Assembly (NCBI GenBank): GCA_036784855.1 | Contig: JAZDSV010000002.1 | Span: forward strand, 85,001 to 149,000 | DNA length: 64,000 nt | From: Aphelidium insulamus | Taxonomy: Eukaryota; Aphelidiomycota; Aphelidea; Aphelidiaceae | Reading direction: 5' to 3' | Shown: one piece after another, positions 45,490 to 57,723 of the stretch | How the letters are laid out: each line of letters begins with the position of its first letter | Position numbering within the stretch: the stretch's first letter is position 1 | The notes under the pieces: generated by a model | Databases searched by the model: none | Told to the model about the DNA's origin: nothing | The model's input: only the letters and a program-made list of their open reading frames with translations | Made by a program: the position numbers and the translations under genes

Positions 45490-47804
45490 ATGCAGTACCA
45501 CGCATACCGGCGCGCATTCTATGACCGGCTGCTGTTCACGGGCCATCTGCCGCAAGATATTGGGCGAGACGGTGCCCAAGTTGCTGGCAAGTTGAGTTGG
45601 CGGCAACAGCTGCTTCAACATGCGCCGGTCAATGTGGCCGTGGCGGCACTGTTGGTGTTAATGTTCACGTTCGGCCCCGGCTACCAACCAGTGGCCGCCT
45701 TTCTGCTGCCGTCCGTGTGTATTCTGGTACTGTTCACGCGCTCCTGCCCGTCCATGTGGCAAATTGTGGGCGTGGTGTGGCCAGCGCTCACGATTGGCCA
45801 GTTCCTGGCATACGCCGGCACCTTTGTGACAGTCGAGAATGCAACGCCGTGGCAGTCGGGCAACACCGCGTTTGTGCTGCCAGTGTCGGCAGGGGTGTCG
45901 GCGCTGATGTGCGCGGCGCTATGCATGGACCGGGCAATCGCGCGGTACAGCCACGTGCTGATGCCCTTCATCGAGATCTTCTTTGCCTTCCCCATGATCT
46001 GGACGGGGCTGTGGTGTTTCATTGGCTACACCAGTCCATTCGGGGACTACGCCAATTGGGGCTATGCGATGGCGCTGCTGGGCATCGACGACTTGACGCT
46101 GGGCATCACCTTTTTCTTTGGCACTATTGCCGGTGGTGCATTCGCCTTCTCCGTGGTGGTCAGTTCCGCGGTATACCTGCTGCGCCGCTTCATGGAGATC
46201 TACTACCCGGACCCGGCGATCGCGGACTGCCCGGACCACCTGAAGCCGGCCACACCCATATTCCTCTCCTCGGACTCCAAGGACTGCCGGCAGCTGTTCT
46301 CGCACCCGATTGCATGTGTGTTCTACTTTTTCACGCTGGTCTATGCCTTCGGCAACATGTACAAGGTGATGGCGCCGTACCCAAACATGTTTTACCAGTC
46401 GCCCACCAGTGCGTATGCGCCACCCACAGTGCAGATGAGTTGTCTGGTCAATGGATCCGTGGCCAGTAGTGCGGCACACATGGCCACCACGGGCGCGGCC
46501 AGCAAATTTCTCATATGGTCTGAACAGTCGGTCACCACCGACAATGAGACGCGGCTGCTGGAGGAAGGTCTGGCGCTTAGTCGGCAGTACGGTGTCTATC
46601 TTGGCATGGCGTACCGCGTGCTGCTAGGAGACGACGCACCGCCGCCATACACCAGTCGCAACATGTTTGCACTGTTGGTTCCGCCAGCGATCGCCACCGG
46701 GACTGCCAAAGTTGGATTCCGCTACCAAAAGGCGAATCCCGTGCCGTTAGTGGAGCGCACCGTTCAGCCGGGACAGTACACGGTGCCTTACGTGGACACG
46801 CCATACGGACGAGTTGGTGCTGCCATGCAAGTAGAATATTATTAATCTATCGTTCTATATAATTTAACTCACATTGCAGATGCTTCGACTTTGACTTTCG
46901 CCTGATGAAGGAGGCTTACGACAATGATATTGCCATAATGCTGCAGCCAAGCTGGACGTGGGGTGCGTATATGTATTGTGTGTTGATGTATACGTAGTTC
47001 TTACGGTGCACAAGGTCCCATTGGGCAGCTGCACGCTGCGGTAAATCGCCTCGTCAGTGTGGAGAACGGATTCACGCAATTCCGCTGCACGGCCAACGGC
47101 ATCAGTGGTGTCAATGATCCCTTTTATCGCGTTCTATCACAGCAGATAACTACTTCTCCGGGTATGAATGTTATGCACATACATATACATACATACAAAC
47201 GTACATACATACATATACATACATACATACATATACACATACATACATACATACATACATACATACATACATACATACATACATACATACATACATACAT
47301 ACATACACACACACACATACACACACACATACATACACACATACATACTATACACATACACACACACATACATACATACATACTATAGACATACATACAC
47401 ACATACATACACACATACATACACACATACATACACACATACATACATACATACACACATACATACATACACATACATACACATACATACAGCTATAGAC
47501 ATATAGACAACATACATATGCATTCCACATTAAACCAGTACTTATGGTACGCACAGACGGCTACTTTGTGTACAAGGTGCCCATAATGGAGAAGCGCACA
47601 ACTGTTTACCGCTCATTCCCCGACTATTTGGGCATTGTGTGCATGGCGTTCCTCACCTTTTGGACGTGTTTCATTGGCGGCTGGGCGGTGGTGTCTGCAC
47701 GCCGCAGTCTACGCCGGCCAAAGACGCCGCGGTGGGAGACGGAAGCGCCGCTAGACGAAAGCATAATCGACGTCGTGGAGGAAACAGTTCTCGGCGCCGT
47801 CTGA
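45490..47804 (+). CDS. Apolipoprotein N-acyltransferase (Lnt)-like membrane protein
   Basis: This is a polytopic protein with a C-terminal nitrilase (CN-hydrolase) domain, 610 residues in four exons: 45490-46826, 46880-46962, 47015-47161, 47539-47804. About six to eight hydrophobic helices occupy residues 35-300. The nitrilase triad can be placed as Glu345 (FLIWSEQS), Lys414 (RYQKANPVPLVE) and Cys447 (GAAICFDFDF). This matches bacterial Lnt, where E, K and C act in the same order. A last TM helix (IVCMAFLTFWTCFIGGWAVV) follows the domain. Bacterial Lnt N-acylates lipoproteins; fungal homologs are known but less well understood. Intron 1 begins with GC (GCAAGT), the only choice that yields the conserved Ile-Cys. 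Intron 3 is filled by a tetranucleotide microsatellite. Confidence 0.85.
47178..47490 (+). repeat. Long (CATA/CACA)n microsatellite filling an intron
   Basis: An ACAT/ACAC tetranucleotide array of about 310 bases makes up most of the 377-nt intron 47162-47538 of the Lnt-like gene. The open frames across it (Tyr/Ile/His/Thr on one strand, Met/Tyr/Val/Cys on the other) are repeat artefacts. Confidence 0.97.
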
Positions 47805-47848
47805 CTATTTGCACTCTCTGTTAATACAATTTCCATATTGCATGCAAA

Positions 47849-50790
47849 ATGCTTTGCCGCGGCAGTCTGCTTCTCCGTGTGAGAGGCGGCGCGCGTCTGG
47901 TGCGTGTGCAGAGTTATCGCTGTCTGCATCGACGCAGACCGGACGAGTTTGCGTGGATGTGCGCTCGGGGTGGCGGTGACCAGCGATTTGCCAGGCAGTG
48001 GGCGCGCGCAGAGAACGAGTACGCCAGCCGCTTCATTGACACGCCACGTGGGCCGGGTGGCGTCACGCTGGGCGCCGTGCATCGGCGTGTCATGCGCGAC
48101 ATGCGTGCGTTATGGCAGCACGGCCCCGCGGACGATATCGTCGCGGATCCCCCGCCGGACTGGATACCAGCCGGCGCGGCGCCGAACTCTCCGCCATGGC
48201 TCTACTTTACACACCGCGGCACACACTATCGCCTCAGTCCATCAGACGTGTCTGCATTCCACCCAGTGCCGGGTAGCGGCGCGCAGTCTGACTGCTGGTG
48301 GCTGGCTGATGCCGTGCGGCAACGCTGGCAACTGGTCTTGTCACCCGACATGTCGCGTGCAGAGTACGGTGCCGGCGTTCCACCCAACCCAGAGGCGGCA
48401 TCGTCATCTGCCCCATCTGTGCCAGAAGTGCACAATTTGAGCGTGTGCGAGGACCACAGCGCGGCCGCCTGGGTCGTCAAGTGGCGTGAAGGCGACGAGA
48501 CAGGCAGCCTAGCACTCAAATCCTTTGACTGTGACGGCGGGCACTCCGCAGTGGATGTACTGTCTGCGCTGGGCGACCGCATTGTCAACTTTACCTGGGC
48601 GTCCAACCGGCACTTGGTGTTTACGCGTGCCAATGCCTCCCTGCGGCCAGACGAGGTTGGTACAGGAATATTGTGTCGTAGTTTAACTACATATATGTAC
48701 CTGGCAGGTTTACGTGGTTGATGTCCGGGATGACAAGCTTGTGCAGCCTGTGCTGTTGTACAGAGAGCCGGACGACGCCTTCTTTGTTGACGTTGGCCGG
48801 ACAAAGGACAAGGTACTGCGCAACGCACCTGCTAATGCTCTACATATAACCATTTACTTGCAGCGATATGTCACAATAAGTTCAAATTCACGCACATCGT
48901 CCGAGGTGCGGCTGCTGGACACTGAGCTGCTGTCGCGCAAAGCAAAGAACCCGGTGCATATGCCATTAAAGCTGGTGCAACAGCGGCGGCCCGGCATCGA
49001 GTACTATGTGGACCATGTGGCACCGCTCGGGCTTGTCGCAGTGAATAATGACTGCGCGGACGGCGATCGTGAGCGCTACCAGCTCTGCCAGATTAATGTT
49101 ACTACTGGTGGCGGCGTCGAAGCGTCTCGGTGGGTGCCCGTGGTGGATTTGCCGCCGGAATGTCTTTTGGAAGACTGCGATCTGTTTGCGCAAAATATTG
49201 TCTTGTATACCCGGTGCCGCGGGCTGCACCGCGTTTTCCATCTCCGCCTTCCCAAGGCATTCAGCGCCACTCTGCCGGCAACGCAGTTGACTGAAATCGG
49301 CCTACCAGCCGATATTGGTATGTGTTTTGATGTGCTCAGTAGTGTTTATTAAGTCTGAACAGGGACCGTGATGCCTGGTGTTAATCGAGACCCAAATGCC
49401 TCGTCGGTCAGGTTTTCGTGGAGCGGCATGGGCACTCTGGAGTCTGTATGGGAGTATTGCTTCCAGCAGCGTGCCAGCTCGTGTATTCGCAATGTGCCTG
49501 TTCCTCTTGCGTCGCAATTTGTCACCAATGACTTCGTAGCAGAACGAATCGACGTATCAGTGTTGACAGAGCAAGCAGCATACGGCGCTGTGCAGGAGTT
49601 GGACAGGCAACATGGAGAAGATTCGATTCCCTTGACCATATATTACCATAAGGACGCGCGGCTGCCCTTTGATACGGCACGCTCTCGGGCCTCAGCTCAA
49701 GGTTTGATAATATCTGGTTTTATTTATCAAAATTATATATACAGAACATGTTCCGATACTGATGACAACTTATGGATGCTATGGCATATCGACGGATCCG
49801 CAGCTACAGCCGCACCATTATTACTTGCTGAAGTACGGTTTTGTAATTGCATTTGCGCATGTGCGTGGAGGCAGTGAGTTGGGTCGCAGTCACTATACAG
49901 CTGGTCACGGTGCAAACAAGTGGCGAACGCTACGTGACACCTATCTGGCATGCAGGTATCTGCGGGGTGACTACGCCGAGATTCATGAGGCGTGTGCTGG
50001 AATGGTGTTTGGAATGGGATTCAGTGCCGGCGGATTGATACTAGGCAACTTATTATCGGCTGGTATTGAAGATTCCCCACTCTCACTTGCCCGCATCTTG
50101 TTTGGTACAGATGCTGTGGCACCAAAGAAGAGCTCCATAAGTCCCAACTCGCTCTATGCCCGATGGAATAGTGGCAATGAAAGCGTAGCAACTGGTCTGG
50201 TATTGAATGTACCATTTCTGGATCCGCAGACTGCGATGGATGACTCAGAGGCCCCACTGACCACACTTGAATTCGAGGAATGGATTGGATCAACAGCTTC
50301 AAGTGCAGAAATGTCTGGACGCCTCGAATTCATATCAGCTTATGACAACATTCCAAATCAGTGTGGCGCTACACCTCCGAAGCTACCGTGGTTGCTGCTT
50401 ACAGCCGGTGGCCTGGATCAACGAGTGCCGTATTGGCACCCGCTAAAATTTGCTTCCCGGCTACGAACATCGCTCTCTGCCTTGTATGGAAACAACCAAT
50501 GCACTACTGTTAACAAACGAAAGCCAGCAACTAGCATGCTACTTCTGAATAGCCCAAAACCACAGCAATTGAAATCGCGCATCCAAGAAATTCTAGGTGT
50601 AGGAAAAGCCAAAATGGACGCGAAGCAATCTTCGGTCAACTTACCACTATTGTTGCTTACGCGTGAAGACGGTGGCCATTTTGGAGGAGGCGTTGGTGAT
50701 GGTTGTGATGAAGACACGGCCCTGGCGATAGCATTTATAATGATGGCGTACGAGGAAAAAACGGGAAACAAATTGCATATGCTACACTGA
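47849..50790 (+). CDS. Prolyl oligopeptidase / oligopeptidase B-like S9 peptidase
   Basis: Five exons (47849-48655, 48708-48812, 48864-49317, 49363-49701, 49745-50790) give 916 residues. The catalytic alpha/beta hydrolase domain has the nucleophile in GMGFSAGG, preceded by AFAHVRGGSELGRSHY and LRDTYLACRYL, the usual S9A run-up. The acid is in TAGGLDQRVPYWHPLKF and the His in REDGGHFGG. The N-terminal half is the seven-blade propeller, opening with DEFAWM and an ENEYAS helix as in oligopeptidase B/PREPL. The protein is some 200 residues longer than typical OpB, with inserts in the propeller and before the acid. The basic N-terminus MLCRGSLLLRVRGGARLVRVQ could be a mitochondrial presequence. 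The gene starts 44 bases after the Lnt-like stop. Confidence 0.85.
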
Positions 50791-50820
50791 GTTGTATTAC
50801 TACACGCCGGCGGCAGAATG

Positions 50821-52521
50821 CTACTTGCTCTTGTCGTTACTGCTTTTACCGCCATTATCGCCATTGTTACCACCGTTGTCACCGCCGCTACCGCCATCAT
50901 TGCCGTTATTGCCTCCACCGCCGTTGCCGGAATCGTTGGATTTGTTGTCCTGGCCATCGTTTGAATTTTCGCTTCCTTCGCCTTTTGAGTTACTTCCTCC
51001 ATCTTTGCTCTCACTGGATGAAGATTGTTTTGAGCCCGAGCTATCTCCTGACGATTCACCCCCCGTGGATTGGCTGTCCGATGATGTTGCAGCTGGTTCT
51101 GACTGTACGGCCGAGCTCAAAGGCTCTGTTGGTTGTGCTGGCTCACTTGGAGGAGCTGGCGTTGGCGCCGGTGGGGGTATCGGTGCCGGAGCTGGAGGAG
51201 CTGGCGTTGGTGGAGTTGCAGCTGGCGTCACGCTGGCCGCGGAAATGGTTCCTGCATCACCAGGTGTTCCCGATGATGAAGTCGTGGTCGACTTGGATGA
51301 TGTCGAATTCTGAGTTGACGCTTCGTTCGTTTTGTTCCCGGTGACTACCGGCACCGATTGCACAGTGCTCTGGTTGGACGCGTTTTTGGATGGGAAGAGA
51401 CTTTCAAGCATTCCGTGTTGCTTCAGCCAGACCAGGCTGATCGCCCCTCCGACCAACAAAATAATTACAATAATGATGACAATGATCCAGCATCGCTACG
51501 ACGGTTTAATGTAGTGCCGATGTCACAGTACAAGATAGTTACCTTGCGACTCTTTGCCTTGCCATTTGCTGCCTTCTCGGAATACTCTGATGCAGCACCA
51601 GATGTCTCTTTGGCCACAGTGTCGCTGATTTGAAGCACCACGTTGTCCTGCTTCTTGACCACGTCCTCTGTCTCCAGGTAGATCTGCTCCATGCTAGCAT
51701 CATAGTTGTCCAGGCGAACAAGCTCATCATGCCGGCGGTGGATGTCGTTCCACTTGACAATCTCCTTTCCTCGCTTGTCGGAGCGAATCTTCTGCATAAA
51801 GACTCCAGTGCCTTGAGGGCCCAGCTCAGTGGCATTTTCGTAATCCGTCAATGCCTTTTCAATGTCATCATCCGTTGCAGCTGGATTAACTGCCGGCGGG
51901 TGAGGACAAAAGATATCAAGTCCATCAAACTTGCCTTGACGGGCTCGGGCAAAGAGCTTCGCCCGCCGATGGGATTTGTAGGTGTTCAAGACGCCTTGGT
52001 ATCTCTTCAGCTGCTCCATAAACAGTCGGCCCAGACGCGTATTCTTACCATGATGGTAAGCGACTGTTTATACCCTGTTTATATGGATAGCTAGTATTAC
52101 CTGAGCTGCGCGAATATCACATTCTGGATTGTACGTGGGGTTTGCACGTTCCAACGACTTCATCCGACCGCGCAAGCTGTAGGCCAGCTTATTGGTATCG
52201 TGGCACAAGTTATCGATATCAGTCGCAAATCTGCGCTCCTTGTCCAGCTCAGTGACCGCAACGATAGCAGCTGTTTTCCGTTCAAGGGTACTAATGAGCG
52301 ATACAAGTCGTTTGATATCTTCATCGACATATTTTGCCTGCATGACGATTAACTTTTAGAATATTTGCATGACTTTACAGCATTGGAGCGCACCTCTTTG
52401 CCAAATTGATTTCTGGTCAAGGTCAAATTTGTGACAATCTAAAGGAAGTCATGTGAGCGATACTGTAGATACTTATTTGCCAACTCACCCGTTGTTCACT
52501 AGGCCGCATAATGCTCATCAT
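50821..52521 (-). CDS. Syntaxin-like Qa-SNARE with long post-TM tail
   Basis: Five exons on the minus strand (52521-52489, 52438-52394, 52337-52101, 52043-51543, 51495-50821) give 496 residues. The N-terminal helices resemble a syntaxin Habc bundle. The region before the membrane, VKWNDIHRRHDELVRLD then IYLETEDVVKKQDNVVLQIS, fits a Qa SNARE motif with the zero-layer Gln in KKQDNV. It is followed by a basic juxtamembrane stretch KAKSRK and a TM helix (CWIIVIIIVIILLVGGAISLVW, about 275-297). Normal syntaxins end there. This one continues for about 200 residues: an N-glycosylation-bearing Asn/Thr/Ser segment, a Pro/Ala stretch (PTPAPPAPAPIPPPAPTPAP) and a Ser/Gly/Asn/Asp-rich end (DNGGNNGDNGG). 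The tail would face the lumen or cell exterior. The SNARE assignment is good; the fit to a named yeast syntaxin (Sso-like) is tentative. Confidence 0.8.
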
Positions 52522-52768
52522 TCACTTGGGTATCGGTATCTGAACGAACAATCTGAATGAGATGTGCACACAATTCGCGCGTATTTGAGGCGCCCATTGC
52601 TGATAGTGTTTCAGGTGTCCAGCAGCCTGGCAACAACCAATCATGCCGCTTGGCGGCGTTTCAAATCAGCGAATGTAACGCTGCACCAGGAAACGCTGAC
52701 ATTATATCCCAGGAATGTAATCCGTAATTGCCTACATATAGAAACAATACGAAATATATTAAATCATG

Positions 52769-55700
52769 TCAAGCGTGCGGTTCGCACTTTAAAGATTCCT
52801 CCTTCAGTTTTACCAGATTCGTTTCCACATGTGGCTTTTGCAAATAATTTTGGATTGCAGGGACCTTTTCAAACTTGTACCGCACATCGTATAATCTGGT
52901 TATATCCTTCACGCGTCCGGCCATCATGCGCAATTTGTCAAAATTGAGTAAGCCTTGAATCTTTGATGGATTTCCATCATTCATGAAAGTCAAGTCCTTC
53001 ATGTAAATTGCTACAATTGAATAGGTTAGAATCACCGTCCAAATAGCATGCAATTTCAACGCACGCAAAAAGGGAAGTATCGGCGGCTCGGTTACCGTCA
53101 GCATATCACGGTAATTCTTCATGTTTTTGGAGGGGTCGCACATCTTTTCCACTTCGTCATACGTGGTTTTAGTCTTCTGCCCTATGCCTTCCCAGGTCTT
53201 TTTCAAGCGCTGAACCGGATTCATGTTGAGCCCCACAAAGATGGAAAACATGCTGAAGAAATTCCCATTTTCTTGTAGCTCCTGCACAATGACCATGAAC
53301 CCACTTACAATGCACGAGTCAGTGTACCTTGGCCAGCTGGATAAATTTTCGTAGTGCAACAATCCTGGCTTTGATATCTTTGTGAGCCAAAATCTCTGTC
53401 GCACACCAGTATGACTCCTACAGGTTCGTGAGAATGAGCACTATGCAAATACTGCCATACGATGTCGAATCTAGCACTGAAATAATCCAAATTAGGAGTG
53501 GGGAATTCAGTGTCATCCTGCTTGCGCCAAATCTGATTCAAGTACTCGATGGGATGCACATCCTTGAACAGCTCAAAGTCGTAGAGACATATTTGTTGCA
53601 TCAGTACTGAGACATCCAATTGATCAAACATTGACTCCATCGTCTTTCGCCTCGTCGTCGACATGGCTCGCATATTAATGCGCTCTGCGTCGAGGGCCGA
53701 CTGATTGCGAATTATTTTCTGCATACTTTCCACGTGATCTTGAAAGTGATCACCGCAAGTAGACAAAGTTTCGATGAAATCTTGCAGATCTTGCTTGAGA
53801 CTGGCACTTTGCGAAAAGTCATGCCAGTGATGTTCAGCCCACCACCGCAGAACTATCACAGCTCTGCAAGCAAGTTATTATTGCCTAGCAATGGACTTGT
53901 TCAGGTATTCTCACTTCAACTGTGTGACCCCCTTGTGCTTTTCATAATATTCAATGTCCGCGCTGGTGGGATTTTCCGGCAGCTCGCAATTGAAGCGTGA
54001 GATCAGCAAATCGAAAAAATCGGCCGGCTTCATGAATGAACGGAATGTCAACAGCAAAGTGTCCACGTAGCCCATGTCTAGCTCCGTGTGAGTCAGTTGC
54101 TGCGCCATGATAAATAAGCGCACCCTTTTCACTGTCATCAGTGGCGCGTTCAATGAGTTTTTCCGGAGTCGAGGCCATCACCAGGGGCCTGCCAGTGTTA
54201 ATGAGCAGTATATTCATAGTGCTCGAAAGATGTATTTCCATACCTGGACTTGTTCATCTGCAGTATCATTACTTCTTTACCATCTTCAACGACCGTATGC
54301 GACGTATACGCCTTGTCACCCTTCACAAGGCGTAGTCCGCCGACCACGTCAGGATGCTGGGCGTTCAAGTCCATGGCTGCCGCAGCGTTTGCTACTGTTG
54401 TCGCCGTGTACTCGTCGAATGGGAGCTGCAGTTTTTCGCACGCCAACTTGACAATGTCCTCCACGCAGAATGCGGCCGGAAACTTCATGGTTGTCATCTC
54501 GGTCTCATGATGAATCCTGATCAGCACTTGATCGCCCAGTTTCTCCTTGTCTGCCAGCTGCAAGTCCTTCAGGCTGATACTCGACGCGTCTGACAGTGAC
54601 CGACCGCGCATCTCACTCTTGCGCAGCAAACCAATCTTGGGAGAATTGGCCGATGATAGCCGCTTGCGGCTGAAAGATGTGAGACGACGACATCAAATAT
54701 CAGCGTCCCTGGAACTTACAGGAACTGGACATTGGTTGCCGCCACGTCGGTGGAGATGGACGCGAATGCCTGTGAGATGCTCTGCTTCTCGCCAGAGTGT
54801 TCATGATCAGTGGCATCGTCACTGCCAAGTGCTTGTGACGATGCCGAGCCGCCTGAGATATCGCCACTACCCGACGGGGCGCTGATATCAACAAAGCCGC
54901 GACGGCCGCTGGAACTACGCGTCGGGGAACCGCGTTTTGGCAGCTGCTGTGGACTTGTGGGCGTGGATGATGAAAACTGCGAACTGATTTGTTCCGTGCT
55001 CTTGTCCGGAATATCGCCAAACACTGGTAGAGTTCCGTGGGATGATATGGTTCGTATGGCGTCGTCCACCTTCTTCCCAATGAACGTCTGTATGGTACTC
55101 ATGGGACGGATGCGACGCGTGGTAGATCCACTATCGCTGCGTTCGCGCATAGAACCGCCGCCCGCGGAGCCGTCCGAGGAGAGTCGGGCACTGCTGACGG
55201 TCTTGCTGCGTTCGCGAAACATGCCATTGCGAGCGGTCTGTACTGGTTCTGCCGTGGACGCGTCGCCATTGTCGCTGGCAACAGTCATTGGTCCAGCGCC
55301 GCCGAGCACAGTTGGTGTAAGGTCTGCTGTGCTTGTCGCAGCCTCTGCTTTGAGCGCGTTCAACATGAGGCGTCGCTCTGCCGCATACTTTTCCGCCTCT
55401 GCGTGCACATAGATACACTTAGCCAGGGTCTATCGTTACTGCCACGGCGACATACCTCGGAATTGTGGTGCCGCTTCAGACACCTTGACACCGACGCGTA
55501 TTTCCCGCGCGGCATATAAGCGATACGGCATAGATGGAACGGCCAGTACTTCGGCGTCCATGTCTGCGGCCTTCACGTAGATGGAGTGGTTGTCAGCGAT
55601 GAGCATTTTGCGCTGGGCGATCATCACAAGCACGTCCTGCACCGTCATCTCGTCCGACACCTGTACCAGCGTGGTGGAGTCTCCGGGGAGTGATACGCGC

Positions 55701-55860
55701 ACCAGTAGCGGTGGTACCGGCGTGCCAATGTCCACGCGTTCAGATCTGGACGGCTCCAGCGCGGGTGACACGGCTCGGGATGTCGGCAAACTCTCGGCAC
55801 CGCTGCGGCAATGTCCGTGAGTGTTATGGCATACAGATGGCGTACACACCTCGGCAGCAT
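52769..55860 (-). CDS. RasGEF (REM + CDC25 domain) with ubiquitin-like N-terminal domains
   Basis: The C-terminal catalytic CDC25 domain reads LYDFELFKDVHPIEYLNQIW, ESYWCATEILAHKD, then LQENGNFFSMFSIFVGLN and MNDGNPSKIQGLLNFDKLRM, the standard Ras/Rap exchange core. Ahead of it is a REM module (DTLLLTFRSFMKPADFFDLL). Further N-terminal are two ubiquitin-like/RBD-type stretches (LLVRVSLPGDSTTLVQVSDE and VLIRIHHETEMTTMKFPA), with a Ser-rich linker between. The start is read as a minute 11-nt exon (ATGCTGCCGAG, 55860-55850), spliced to 55802 to give MLPSGAESLPT. It lies about 90 bases after a TATAAATA box on the same strand. There are many internal exons; the order is clear but not every junction was placed. 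The architecture resembles RapGEF-like proteins more than yeast Cdc25. Confidence 0.85.
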
Positions 55861-56257
55861 CTGGATACTGTTTCAACTGTACACACACTGGCAAGCGGTA
55901 GTACCTGTCCAGCAAAACAGACACCGCCAATACCGCCCGGGTGCCTATTTATACGCCACCGTTGCCGTGGAGACGGACGTCGCGTCTGCTGCAGGCGGCA
56001 TATTATCGCGCGTTGTGTGCCGCCGCCCTGGAATTCACGCCGCCGCCTGCCGCCTGCTGCTTCTCCATCTGCTCTGCCGCCGCCGCCACCGCAGACATCG
56101 ACAAGCCCGTCAGGAAACAGTGTGACAGTGTGTCCCTGTCCTGTGCCACCCAAGAGTGCCTGCCTGCCTGACCACCGAGGCAGCTATCGGTGCATGCCAT
56201 TTGGCCCCTCCCGCCGCACTGTACGACGATACCCGCCGCCCACCAGCAGCATCGCCA
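55861..56257. other. Divergent promoter region, RasGEF / orphan gene
   Basis: A GC-rich 397-base gap with open frames on both strands that show no family features. It holds the TATA box noted for RasGEF. The orphan gene to the right may start earlier than annotated. Confidence 0.5.
55946..55953 (-). promoter_or_regulatory. TATA box of the RasGEF gene
   Basis: TATAAATA on the minus strand, within GGCGTATAAATAGGC, lies 86-93 bases before the inferred RasGEF start codon. A GC-rich surround makes it stand out. Confidence 0.6.
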
Positions 56258-57723
56258 ATGAAACCACAGAAACCACCTGCTCAGCCACCGCCAGTCACTG
56301 GAGTGCGACGACTTTCGGCACTGGCCGCTGGTCGCCGCCGCCCCGCCGCCAAAGCTATGACAACGACACAGCTGCCACTAACAGCAACAACAGCCGCAGC
56401 CTCCGCCAAGCCTCTCACCGTCGAGTCGGAACCCGCAGAGCCGACCAGCCGGGACGCTATTTACCGTCGTCGGCCATCGCAACTGGTCCTCGATGTCCGT
56501 GCCAATGACTACGAGGCCGAGATGTTCCTGGACCCGTTTGGCAGAGGGAATGCCGGCCACGCTACTAATGCCGATACCGAGGACACGCCTACTACTACCA
56601 CTACCGCTGATACTGCTCCGGCCGCCGCTTTTACCGCAAAATTATCCACCACATTATCCCGACTCGACATCAAGTCAATTACAGCGGCATCCGTCTCATC
56701 TGGCGCCGCTTCAAACACATGCAACACTCACACACCGCTATCGCCCACATTGCCGCATGCAAGGAGCATGAGGCCGCCCCAACAGCAGCATGAACCTGAC
56801 ACCAGTAAAGCCAGAGTCCCTTCAAACCGCGGCATTGATAAGGCTGTTCAGGTGCGCAAAGCATACGTTACTCTGCATTTGCTTACATCCACATCCAGAC
56901 GGATTTTGACTGCAAACTCTGGATCGATTCTGAAGAGTTGACCGAGTCTGACCGAGAATACCTAAAGGTACCGGCCTTAATACTAGTTCATACTATCGCA
57001 GCTGACAAATCAAAGGAGGAGTACGAAACCGAGTGCAAACAGAGTGTGAACGATATATTCTCTGATCCGGAAATGCGCGCGATGGACTGGTTCGTGGGTA
57101 TGGACTTGCCGTCTGAATACGCAAATTATCGGGTATGAATACGCTGTGTTATTTTGTTGCTTATATAGTAACACATTTGGTAGCCCACGGCACCCGATGC
57201 CGACATGATGCAATTGGGAGAGCGGCTTGGGACGGTAGACGATTCGCCATTTGGCTGCAATTCTTCCGACTCTGATTGCGACGACGACGCCGAACCGCTC
57301 AGTTTGGAGAATTCCATTGACGGTGGCGTCGAAGTCAATAACGGCAACACTGCCGACTATTACATGTCCATATCGCCGTCAATGCTGCGTACACGGAACT
57401 TTCGCATCACGCCACCGGATGGGGCTTTACGAGTTCCAGCTGTTCGGCCTGATTTCCACATCATGTTTGGGTCAATGCCTACGTCGCCACCGTCGTCGGA
57501 CCGCACCGCATTCACTGTGCCATCCGAGACAGGGTCAGACTCGAGTCTGTCCACGCACAGCCTGCTCGCCGCGTCGTCATTCAATCTGACAATGACCACG
57601 GTGAAGCATCACGACAAACAACTGATGCACCATCACGGTGGCGGATCGCTCGACGTTGTGTTTGAACAGCAGTCACAGTACGCGCAGAATGCTGATCGTG
57701 TACATCGAACGGGGGCGGCCTAG
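56258..57723 (+). CDS. Unrecognised, largely disordered protein
   Basis: Three exons (56258-56851, 56899-57132, 57184-57723) join in phase 0 at both junctions, giving 455 residues from ATG 56258 (MKPQKPPAQPPPV). I do not recognise the family. The first 190 residues are Pro/Ala/Thr-rich. A short ordered block in exon 2 stands out: TDFDCKLWIDSEELTESDRE, a helix with KSKEEYETECKQSVNDIF, and MDWFVGMDLPSEYANY, likely a conserved helical module. The C-terminal part is acidic then Ser-rich (SDSDCDDDAEPLSLEN). The open frame continues upstream of the chosen ATG without another Met, so an earlier exon cannot be excluded. Confidence 0.6.

Noticed and set aside
47059-47506. Tyr/Ile/His/Thr-rich and Met/Tyr/Val-rich open frames
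   Set aside because: They are translations of the ACAT/ACAC microsatellite inside an intron.
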